DNA of 60,000 bases from Branchiostoma floridae (taxonomy: Eukaryota; Chordata; Leptocardii; Amphioxiformes; Branchiostomatidae). Made by a program: the position numbers and the translations under genes. The stretch lies in NCBI RefSeq assembly GCF_000003815.2, contig NC_049982.1, forward strand, positions 10,193,947 through 10,253,946, read 5' to 3'. The notes below the pieces were generated by a model. It was not told the origin of the DNA. It was given only the letters and a program-made list of their open reading frames with translations, and made no database searches. Numbering within the stretch: the stretch's first letter is position 1; the number at the start of each line of letters is the position of its first letter. Of the stretch, positions 15,001 through 27,750 are shown one piece after another.

Positions 15001-18000
15001 ACAGAACGTACGGCATGGAAGTCTATGTAAAACATACGTAAACGTGATAATATTCACTTTGCCGTTGTTTGAATTGCATTTATCGTCCTTAGCCAAGGGT
15101 GGCATATTGGTTTTGATGAGGTTCAGTTAATAATTTGCTCCTCATCATCGTTTGCAATTAACATGAGATGGATCTTACCATTCTTTAGAAAAAAAGTTTT
15201 GCAACCAAGAACAACCAATTCAACAGTTAAGTTTACCTAATTCCTGATGATGTACATTCAGGGAAGATGAACGAGCAGAGATAGAACTGCAGATCACGAT
15301 GGCAGTCCGCGATCTGGTCAAACGCCTGGAAGGTTCCCGGCGAGAGGTGAAAGGACAGATCTCTCTCCCAGCCCAGCACGTTCGGGTAGGTGGTGAAATT
15401 GTAAGGCATGTCCAGACAACGTTCGAACTTCATCGGCTCGCATCCAGGAGAAACTGGAATACAGATTCATCAAAATGTAAAGCTGTTAAATACTGTAGAA
15501 GTACGAATAAAGTAAATATATAGTCCTAGGATATTTTTAAAACCAAAAATCTCTACTCAGTGTTAAGTACCTACCTTCTTCTCCTCCACATGATCCGTCG
15601 GAGAGAGTAACATCGTCAACTCCTACCTCTCCCTCTTCGGCTACATACGCGTCCAAAGACACCTGTAACAAAATAAGTGATCGTACTTTTGCTAAAGCAT
15701 CATTGATTACTGATCAATAACGCAAGTCATCAGACAGCAGTAGTAGTATATTGATTTTCGTAAGCACTGATTTGTACACATTGTTATTACTTCTGAAGAT
15801 GGATATTAAGATTACCTTGAACCAAGGCCATCCTTTATTGATGTTCAGATTGATAGATGACCACTGCAGTTCCTCCTCCTCACTCCGCCCATCATCAGCC
15901 ATCCCATCTTCATCCCGCCCATCTCCATCATAAGTAGATGACTGGCGCCACGTGCTGAAGCTGTTACCGTCCGGTCCCGTCACGTATACCGATAACCTGC
16001 TGCCGTCACCTCTCACGAAATACCGCATCCTCAGGCATTTGTTATCCGTGTACATCGTTGGACTAGTTAGCTTTGACGAGGCGCCATTCAGTGATACATA
16101 GTTACCTATAAAACGACATCATTGGATAGAAAGAATTGTTCAAGTTTCCAATTTTTGGATTATTGGAATATTTCATTTTCCTCTCTTCTTTAAAAGTCGG
16201 ACATATCTATCATTCTTCCGGTACACTATGATGGAATATGTCTTTCGGTAGATCGAAGAAATATATTTACTTGAACGCCATCAATGAGGGTTTTTATTGT
16301 TAGTTGTGGTGGTCGAAAACAAAATGACGACCAGATCATCAAAACACTAACCAGAGTCCGATGCTGGCTGAATCCTCGCTGCCTGGCTATTGTTGCCAGC
16401 CATCCATTCACAGGTGTCATCGTCAAACGTGCAGTTGAATTCTACGAAAGAAGATGAAAAAAAATGTTTAGAAATCTCTGCGTCATTCAGTATCATTATA
16501 TGTAAAGAACTGTCCGATCAAATATGAGAAAGGACAAGAAAACCTTAAATTTTATATTGTGTAAAATTCAATGAGACAAAGAAAACTGAAATGGATACCT
16601 TTTGCTATTTTGCACGTATCATTCTGAACAGAATCCGGAAAGATACTGTCACACGTGCTCTTATCAAACTGGAACCCTATCTCCTTTATTTCCTCTGCAC
16701 AATTCTGTCTGACCTCCTCACACAGGGTGCGACACAGGGGCTGGCCGCGTACACCCTCCCTAATGCACTCTGGAACTGCCTGGAATAGGCATTATTTATA
16801 TTTCTGTTAATAAACAATAAGGCATGTGCATTAGATCGGCACATTTGACATCCAGTTTCTCTAAAGTATTAACGATTGTCATGATACAAAAATATCAAGA
16901 TCCAGTCAGCTTCTCGAGTTAGGTGATCAGCATAACTCGAGAAGCTGAGGATGGATCGTGATGACCACAAACAATTAAACATGCCCAGTCACAAACAAAC
17001 GCCATCAAAATGATAACTCATCGAAATCATAATCATAAGTAAAGAATGTTTGATTGGGTGTTGACACAATTATATGTTACAAAGGCATCAGCATCCTGAA
17101 AGACAAAACCAATGTCAAAAGTAGAGGAAAATTACCATATGACAGTAGAGGAATTTCACGTGTTCATGACAAGCCGTATCAGCCAGAAGAGACACGTTCT
17201 GATGTATGTCAGACTCTTCAATCATTATTGTGCTCTCCTGTCCAAAGTAGTTCGGGAGAAGCGTTCTGTTGTAGGGAACTTCTCCTTGGCAGTACCCCAG
17301 CTCAATGGGCGTGCATGTGTCTGAAATAAAGATTAATTTACTTAAAATATTCTGCATAGTAACATTATTGCGTTGTGAGCCATACACTTGAAATAATGCA
17401 CTCCATGCTGCTTAAGTCTCTGAATTTTCTGCAACTTTGCATACAGTTTATATTGTTCCGCTTTCTTTCATCTAAATTTATTTCAGAATCGTACTGATAT
17501 AGGACGTTGTCCAGCAGATCAATGTTCAATATCATGGCACAAGTACTTACAGTTGCCGCAGCTATGTTCGTCGTCATTGTAGGGACAAAATCCGTTTCCA
17601 TCACAGAACTCCCAAGCACCCACACAGCTTCCAGGGGATCCGTAACATTCATATGACCAGCCATCGCACGTCGCTGTATGGAAGATAACATAATTATCAC
17701 AGTTCCATAAGATGACATTCTACCCACGTCCTGTTTTTGAAAATAACCATTTGCTTTAAATGATTCGATGTAGTTACAACAGTATGGAACTACAAATGTC
17801 AAAGTCAATCATTTAAGCATTGACCAAGAACGTTGGCCACACCTTGAGGAGCGAGGCACCCCTCCTGGTAGCTGCTGACTGGCAGGGTGGTACAGCCGGC
17901 GGTGTCCCAAGGAATGCCCATGGAAAGGGCTCGGAGTGCGCATGCGTTATTTATCTCATCACAGAAGGAGCGACATGGGAATCTGTGCACGACGAGAAGA

Positions 18001-21000
18001 CATAATTTATTCTTTTTTTAACATAAACACACAAATAGAAACTTGGTCTACCTATGAAGTAAAATAGATAGAATAATCATCTCTGATTAAATTGATTATG
18101 GAATTTTACGTGCAGCAAAAATAAGAACCTGAATATCAAAGATTTGCAACGTGGCTGATTCTTCAATTGCTTAGAATTGGCACTTCTATTAGAACCGATT
18201 ATTGTTCACACTGTGTTATAAACTGACGTCTTGTTCTGCTAGACTAAACATGGCTTACTTGATTCCTGTCGATGTGCATGACGGGAAGTACAGCGAGCAC
18301 AAAAAGAACTCCAAGTCCTTGTGGCAATCGGAAATCTGATCGAGGGCTCCAAATATCTCTGTTGCGTTTCCGACGGCATCTGTCGGTCCTCGCCACCCTA
18401 ACCAGTTCGGGAATGACGTGTCGGAGTAGGGCATCTTTTGGCAACGGTCGTAAGGTACTGTTTCACATTCTGACGTTGCTGAAAATGCAAACATATTAGG
18501 CATGGTGGCACTACGGATGTTTTGCAACTGTGACTTAAACACTTGGCATAGAATTCAAATACAAAGGTGAAAAATAATGACATGACACTAGTTTACTATA
18601 TACGCAAAGGATTAGTTTCGTTAATCAAAGATGCAGGTTAACAATGCTACTTAATGCAGTGCGCCATACTCATTCTAATACTGAATTTTATGCATATGTA
18701 CATGTATACCTAATGTCCCAATGATATGATACAGTCAACTTAGCTTAGAAACATGATAGTACTTATTCAATCATTCGCGAGTATAATTCTTGATTCCTCG
18801 CGATTGTAGATTCTCTCCATTGTACATTTAGTACTAACATTAGTAGCATTAACTTAAAAGTCTATCTAAACTTTAGAAAGATCGGTAAAGGAATGCAATT
18901 GCTTTGCTTACCACGTGGCGCAAAACAGTCCTCTTCATAGCTGCCTGGTGGAAGCATGGCACAGAGATTAGGGTCCCACTCAATCCCAGCTGCGATGGCC
19001 GTGTCCGTACAAGCTTCAATTATCTCATTACAGAAGGAGACGCAAGGATATCTAAACAACAAGAAGAAGTATGTAATGTTTTGGGTTGAAAACTGGTAAA
19101 AGTGAGAGACATGTATCAATTGATACAGAGAAATAAGAAAAGGTAGATTCTGTTTTTCTTTAAAGGCCCTGACAAAAGACACGTGGTTTGAAGCACGTTG
19201 AATCAATCAAACGTAGCCTGTCATAGTTTTAAACATTAACGATGATTTAAATGCAAAAAAGTCTCAAGTTTCAAATCAGTTTGTCACGATTTCACTATGA
19301 TACCTATCAGTAGCTCACCTAATTCCGGTAGACGTGCACGGTGGAAATGAGAATGAGCACAAAAACGTGTCTAAGTCCGGATGACAACCAGCAATCCTGT
19401 CCGCTGATGCAAAGAACCCGTCTGCCATCGCAACGACAACTTCAATCGGCAGTCCAGGAGGCAAAGCTGTTTCCGAGTAGGGCATGCCTCTACAGCGGTC
19501 GTAAGTCACAGGCTGACACGGCTGTGCATCTGTGGGTATAGTGATTAAAAGGAACGTTAACTGCCGTACAGTAACGATAATGATGTGCAGCTCAACCTCT
19601 ATTTCGAAAGGTACGTAATATATAATCGCCTAATGCCAGACCAAATAATATTATTCATTTGAGCATAAAAACACATACGTAGTAGTTCAACGATGCCGAT
19701 ATCTAATGTTACAAATACGGTCAATGACGAAATTAAGAAATGATAATGATGATTTTCTTATTTCTCTCTTATTTGCTCCAAGTGCGAATAGAGATACTGT
19801 TATTTTGTCTGGAATTTGTATGGATTTTGGGTGTGCTGTTGGTTATCTTTAAAGTACCGTAGAAACTGTGTAATTTGAGTGCCAGTAGCAGCTTTTCCAT
19901 GTACAACAGCATTACAGTCCGTCACCCCAGCTTGTAAATACTAATAAAAGTTCTCCCCACCTATGGCAAGACACTCCTGCGTTCCGTCAGCAGTGAAAAC
20001 GTCACAGGAGAATGGTAGAGACAATCCTCTTGGTGCGCATGCTGCATTGACCTCCTCACAGACACTTCTACATAGGAAAACCTGTCAAAGGGCCATTGAA
20101 CCTTGTTAGCACTTTGAGGTATACTAGAAAGTAACTTCTTAATACCACAGCGCTTTTGATACAAATGACACCAAGATACTGCATTTTTTTAAAAGTTTCA
20201 TTCAATCACGATAAGTATTATTCAACGAATAAAGAGTTTGGAACCGGTTCGAAACCTGACACCATGCATGGCTCGCAAAAAACGTTATTTTGCTAATAAT
20301 AATCATGAACAGATCTCTACATGCAGTTAAAAAATATATTTTTGGAGGAGGGGGATTGTTGTCACAGGTTTCGACCGGGCCGCCGCCGTATTCCCTCTAA
20401 CGTTTCGGAAGGAACCTAATGTGATTACCTAGAGGCATTATTCAATTGCTATTTCTAGGATTCAACATCCAATCACATCAGAGGGATGTTTACTTTTTAC
20501 AAATCTATTGTCTATTCTCATAGAATACTTACTGCCATTGACCAATAAATATATTTTGTTGCAAACACTTCCAGCAGACGGAAGGCGATAATGTGGTTTC
20601 AAAAATCACAAGAAAAACACGAAAGGGCCCAGAGGAGACGCTCACCTGAGAACCATTTTCACATTTGGGCAGGAACATTGGGCAGTAAACCTGGTAAATG
20701 TTCGGATAGCAAATGGAGAAGTTTGCCAACATGGCGCCGAAACCTTGAAACTCGGTCGACATCAGCATGTCGAGCTGAGAGGCATGGTTGAACATGTTCG
20801 GGAATCCAGTGTAGTTATAATCGATGAAAGAACTGCAGAATTCCCATCCGGTTGGTATTGGCTCACATGACGGCGAGGCTGGAACATCAATTTTTCTTTT
20901 CATTTACAAATTGCCCATGCTTCATACAAAAGCTTCATCGTGTTAATATTAGCTGGTACATGGTTATCATTTTACATTCAGATAGTTGACTCTAAAAATA

Positions 21001-24000
21001 GTTTCATTACCCGAGCTTATTGGTACAGATATAAAAATGGTTACTTTTTGAATGGTGATCCAGAAACTATATTTTTAGCATAAAGGACAACATATAGCAA
21101 TTCCACTACAGGCGACATGTAGAAATATTTTGATAACAAAAAGGCATTTAGACAATGATTTCAATGATAGCCCCCTCGATCATATACTCCTTTTTGCTTA
21201 TCTTGCACAAAAGTGCTTCTTGGTTGTTAAGCTTTAGGGCACATTTTAAACATCACGCCTTTAACTTGTGACGAAACGTTCATACCCTACCTATGGTCAT
21301 GCACTCCTGGGTTCCGTCAGCAGGGAAAACGTCACAGGAGAACGGTAGAGACAGTCCTCGTGGGCCGCATGCTGCATTGACCTCCTCACAGACACTTCTA
21401 CACAGGAACACCTGTCAAAAGGCCATACAACTCTGTTAAGAGGCAATGTACAATATTCAGACAGGTAACATCCTTTCCTTACATGTAGCAGATGATGGAA
21501 CTTGAGCAAAGAAGAGGTTACAAAATCAGAAAGAGTCATTAGGAGGAGATGCTTACCTGAGAACCATTCTCACATTTGGGCAAGAACGTTGGACAGTACA
21601 CCTGGTAAATGTTCGGATAGCAAATAGAGATGTTTGCCAACATGGCGGTGAAACCTTGAAACTCGGCTGACACCACCATGTCGAGCTGAGAGGCATGGTT
21701 GAACACGTTGGGGAATCCAGTGTAGTTATAATCGATGAAAGAACTGCAATATTCCCATCCGGCTGGTATTGGCTCACATGACGACGAGGCTGGAACAAAA
21801 AATAATTATATATTTCATTTTCTAACACCAAAGATCCGTTTCATATAGCCAGACATAGCTGTTTCGAAGGTGTCAAAGTCCATAATTCAACATTATCCTT
21901 ATTAAATGGAAACACTGCACTAACCTTGCTGGTCAGGAGCGATGCACCCCTCTTCATAACTGCTTGCAGGAAGCATGGTACAGCCGCTTAAGTCCCACGT
22001 AATGCCATTGATTAAGGCTGTCAGCCCGCATGCGTTATTTATTTCGTCACAGAAAGAGCGGCATGGGAAGCTGGTTAAGGTGGAATATAGACATATTAGT
22101 ATTTTATTACATGTAAACTTGATCCATATAGATACAATTTTGTAAATGAGTATACAGTTACTCGACTTTCAACAAGTATCGGGCGCAGTGTAACTACAAC
22201 ATTTTGCACGTCATTCATAAAAACTTATTTGTTGTACATAAAAGGCATATAGTTAACTTTACAGAGCATTCAAGCTCTGTAAATAGATGTCACATTAAGT
22301 ATACTACAGCTTACTAGTATCTGTTGTTTAACAACTAATTGATTGACTTACTTGAGTCCTATCGCTGTACAAGAAGGAAAGTATAGAGAGCACAGGAAAA
22401 AGTGTAGGTCTTCGTGGCAGTACGAAATCTGGTCAAGGGCTCCAAATATCTCTGTTGCATTCCCGATGGCCTCGGTCGGACCCTGCCATCCTGACCAGGT
22501 TGGGAATGATGTGTCGGAGTAGGGCATGTTTTGGCAACGGTCGAAAGGTATTGGATCGCATTCTGATTCTAGAAAGACAAAAACTCCACGTTTTATCGCT
22601 GTAAATCACAACGCAAACCATTCGATGTGTTGAAATAATAACAATGAACTGCATTTTATGACACACCCTAAAGAACAGATTCTTTAGGGCGTGTTTAATG
22701 ATATGAGTTTTGCTCAGAAGTTCTTTTTACCGCTGCATGTAACGACATGCACTTGGCTCACACTCAGGTTTACAAGACGTCCTCAATTATCCGGGTTAAC
22801 TTAAATGTCTATGTAAACTATAAAGAAAACAACGGTAAGTAAATGCAAATGTTTTGCATACCACGAGGGGCAAAGCAGTCCTCTGTATAGCTGCCTGGTG
22901 GAAGCACGGTACAAAGATTAGGGTCCCAGTCAATCCCGGTTGCGTTGGCCTCGTCCGTACAGGCATCAATTATCTCATTGCAGAATGATGCACAGGGATA
23001 TCTGAGCAACAAGAAGCAGTATGCAATATTTTTGGTCGAAGTTCAATTGGATACAGTGCAGAAATGTACCGATTGATATTTTGTAAGGCATAAGAAAATG
23101 ACGTAAGTTAGATCCAGATTTTCTTTAAAGGTCCTTACAAATCTATCAAACTTAGTCTGTTATAGTTTCGGACATTTCAATGCACAAAGTCTGCTAAATT
23201 GTTGGCACAGTACTAATAAATCAAGGATATATTTCTTGCGATATTCGATGGCAGTTTAGGAAACATCAACATCATATTTTACTGCCGTAGCGACTATTTT
23301 GCCATCATAAGTTACCAACAGCTATCGTCCAATGCAAGGACGAACCGGTTTCAAAACAGTTCGTCACGATTATCCTATCCTTATCAGTGTCTCACCTAAT
23401 TCCGGTAGACGTGCACGGCGGGAATGAGAATGAGCACGCAAACGCGTCTAAGTCCGGATGGCATCCCGCAATCCTGTCCGCTGTTGCGAAGAACCCGTCT
23501 GCAACCGCAACAACAGCTTCCATCGGCACTCCAGGAGGCAAAGCTGTTTCCGAGTAGGGCATGTTTCTACAACGGTCGTAAGTCACAGGCTGACACGTCT
23601 GTGCACCTGTGGGAATAGTGATCAAAAGGGACGTTAACTACCGTACAGCTCAACCTCTATTTCGAAAGGTACTAATTATCTAATGTCAGGCCAAAAATGT
23701 ATTCATTGGAGCATAAAACAAACATGTATTACGTAGTAGTTCAATGATACCAATATCTATGTTACAAATACGGTCAATGACGATAATGATCATAATGATG
23801 GTTTTTCTATTTCTCTTTTATTTGCCCCGGGTCCGAATAGATATACTGTTATGTTTCTGTCTTCAAGGGCGTTCGTATCAGAACTCAAAATCATTTCATG
23901 GATTATATATGGATTTTGGTGTGCTGTGGTTATTGAGGTACGCGGAAAACCTAGTGATCTGAGTGCTGGTAGCAGCTTTTCCATGCACAACAGCATTACA

Positions 24001-25994
24001 TTCCGTCACCCCAGCTTGTAAATATGATAAAAGTTCACCCCACCTATGGTAAGACACTCCTGGGTCCCATCAGCAGGGAAAACGTCACAGGAGAACGGTA
24101 GAGACAGTCCTCGTGGTGCGCATGCTGCATTGACCTCCTCACAGACACTTCTACACAGGAACACCTGTCAAAAGGCCATACAACTCTGTTAAGAGGCAAT
24201 GTATAATATTCAGGTAGGTAAAATACTTTCCTTACATGTAGCAGATGATGGGAAGCAAAGAAGAGGTTATGAAATCAGAGGATGAAAATAAGAAAGAGTC
24301 ATGAGGAGATGCTTACCTGAGAACCACTCTCACATTTGGGCAAGAACGTTGGGCAGTAAACCTGGTAAATGTTCGGATAGCAAATTGAGAAGTTTGTTAT
24401 CAAGGCTGAGAAGTCTCGAAACTCGGCTGAAGTTGCGATGTCCAGCTGAGAGGTATGGTTGAACGGGTTGGGGAACCGAATGACGTTATAATCGATGTAG
24501 GGACTGCAGAATTCGAATCCACTTGGCACTGGCTCACACGAATCTGCAACAACAACAAAAGAATTACATAATTTTCTAATACCAAAGATCCGTTTCATAT
24601 GGCTAGATATAGCAGTTTTGAAGGTGTCAAAGTCCATAATTCAGCATTTTCCATATCAAACAGAAACGTTACAGGTCTTCGTGGCAGTCAGCAACCTGGT
24701 CAAGGGCTTCGATTATCACAGTGACTGTTGTTGTGTTGCATTCCGAAAGGCATCGCTCGGACCCTGCCACCCTGACCAGGTTGGGAATGATGTACATGTG
24801 TTGGAGTAGGGCATGTTTTGGCAACGTTCGAAAAGTCGCATTCTGTATTTCTAGAAAGGTACAAACTCAACGGTTTATCGCTGTAAACTATGACGCAAAC
24901 CATTTGATGTGTTGAAATAATAACAATAAACTGCATTTTATGACACACCCTAAAGAACAGATTCTTTAAGGTGTGTTAAATGATATGGATTTTGCTCAGC
25001 AGTTCTCTTTACCTCTGGATGCAACGGCGTCCACTTGGCTCACACTCAGGTTTCCAAGACGTCCTCCATTATCTTCTATGTGCTGCTGGAGGGACCCTAC
25101 CACAGTCTCTGGGTCTGGAGCTTGCCCGTTGTTCTCAAACTCCATGTCCATACCAGCAATTACACTGCCGGCGCTAAGAGTAATCGGAAAACATTGATTT
25201 AGCACTGATATACAAACCGACGTACCTCAAACTATAAAGGACATGCCTGCTTTAGTTGTAAAATTACTTAATCATTAAAGAGTAGTGTCAGTTACTAACG
25301 TCAATTCTACACAAGTTATCTTTCCCGAAGGAGGAGAAACACTGACACACTTTTGTGTACTGGTGTTGGAGGTATTTCTTAATGATACGGCATGAGAATG
25401 AAATGCAATGATACCGGTACCGGTATCATTGGTATACAACGTTGCCAGAGCACCATTACTGGCAAGGTACTGTTTTATTATTTCTGTTTCTTAAACATGG
25501 AAGTGATTTGAAATTGCCGATCGAATACAACAGGCACAGTAGCCGAGAATATATTGATTCATTTACCGAAAACTCTTCACAGTTGCCTGTCGAAAGGTGG
25601 AGATGTCTTCAAAGGCCTTGGATACCTGTAGACAAACGATACAGACATGGGTAAATAGCAGACATTACAAATATGTATGTACATGAAAAGGCATTAGAGT
25701 TTCCAGTCTTACTATGGCGTAACAGAGTGAATGCATAAACATGTACTAGTGTTACCTCACTCTCCAACGTCCCTGCCAGCATCCGGTACCGCGGGCTATT
25801 CCTGTCGTTAAGGTCCTCACTGAAAACTTCACCAGGTAAGGTCAAGTCGGCAGAGACAACCCCTGAGAATAAAACACATGTTTTTCTGTTAAAGATGACA
25901 AAATCATTGAATTTAGTTTTTACTTAATGTAAATATCTGGTTACCATGTCATATATTTAACGTGCCATCAATACTAAACATCCCATTCACACAC

Positions 25995-26050
<56 letters not shown>

Positions 26051-27610
26051 AGAAGCACGATATTCTATTTGGCAATGTACAGAATTATTTGTTCTTAGAC
26101 AAACGAGTGCAGAAAAGGAGAAACCTACTACTGAAACAGCCTCTCTCGTCTGTCTTGTCCCCACAGTTGTCCACCCTGTCACATCTTTGACTCTCCAGGA
26201 AACACCTTCCGTTGCCACACGGAATCACTCCGGGTTGGGAGCAATCTAACAATCAAGCAGATGAAAATAACGTTACTTTCTTTCTTCACAGGATTCTGAA
26301 AACATTTGTCAGCTTTGTATTCAAATGCAACATTTAACCACCCCTGATAATACACGATGATTTCCTTCAAAACCTTGCCTGGAATTTCGGGTAAATTTCA
26401 ATGAACATCTACCCTTGCAATTAGCCCTCAGGTATGGGTTTTTAAAATATAGATGCATAAAATAAAGATTTTTACTGAACAATCTGTCCTTCGAAACACT
26501 CACATCTTGATAGCCAAGAGAGTAAACGCACTGTCATTGGATATGAATATAGACGTAATATGTATTTCAATATTAGATGCTGGGATTGTTCCCTACCTAA
26601 AGAAACAGAGAGTGAGTGTTTTCTACAGATGTTCCATCCACAGCCCAGTTAACTGGTTTTTGTTAATGCTTAATCAATTTACTAAATATATGTCACGGGA
26701 AATACTTCGTTACCCAAGCAGACGACACCGACGTCTTCAGAATGGCCACAGTTGTGCTGGCTCCATCCACCTGATGAACAGTCCAGTAGAGTCTCCTCAT
26801 CTCCGTCGCACTCAACATCGTCTAACCAAATAGAGCCAGTACCCTGTCCGAAATAAGCCCAGCCTTCGTACGAAGCAGCATTGCCATATCCAAGTTGTCT
26901 GCAGACGACGTTAGCGGCATTGATATCAAAGCTGTCGTCACAGATGGTGCCCCATTCTCCGTTCCCAATACGGATCTCTACACGACCCTCGTTCGCGCTG
27001 GATCCTCCGACAAGCCGTACTTCCACTGTAACAAGACAATTGATATGTGAAAAAAGTGGAAATTTTGAGGTACGTGTATTTACCTTTAAAAATACGTCAC
27101 TGTTGGAAGAAAAATTCCTATTAACTGTGAAAAAAATATTTAGGTACTTGAATGTCAGGTGTATATTCAATTTATACAACTATAGCATCTCAATATACAG
27201 ACGAACTTTATTGCACGACATGGTACAATGTATGGCAACGACTATTACACAAAGTACAAAATAGGTGTATAGAATAAGACTTAACATCCTAATTAACATA
27301 ACAAGAAGGGCTAACACAAGTCTTTGAAATAGTGTTACAATCGAGTTGGGCTAATCATGAGTTTCAGTATTCTTTCTCATTCGTGCGGCAACTGGTATTG
27401 CTGTCCTTGATTTGAATACCTTTTATGATCAATTTTATTGATATAATATTATGCTCTATGTGGAGCTTATAACAAAAGCAAAATCACAACACTTACAAGA
27501 CACGTTGCCTGTTGTATCTGAAAAAAACAGACTAGTTGTTACAAGGAGAACGCATTTATTTATCAAACACAAAAAATCAAAATGAATGAGGGAATGGTAA
27601 ATTAGCCTTT

Positions 27611-27648
<38 letters not shown>

Positions 27649-27650
27649 GC

Positions 27651-27681
<31 letters not shown>

Positions 27682-27693
27682 CGTGTGTGTGTG

Positions 27694-27750
<57 letters not shown>

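Noticed and set aside
1-18478. CRISPR-like or satellite interpretation of the regularly spaced repeats
   Set aside because: Repeat units are kilobase-scale coding blocks with introns, not short direct repeats with unique spacers.
25949-26249. Open frames on both strands crossing the AT microsatellite
   Set aside because: They are low-complexity Tyr-Ile runs; only the LDLa exon part (26,132-26,245, minus) is coding.
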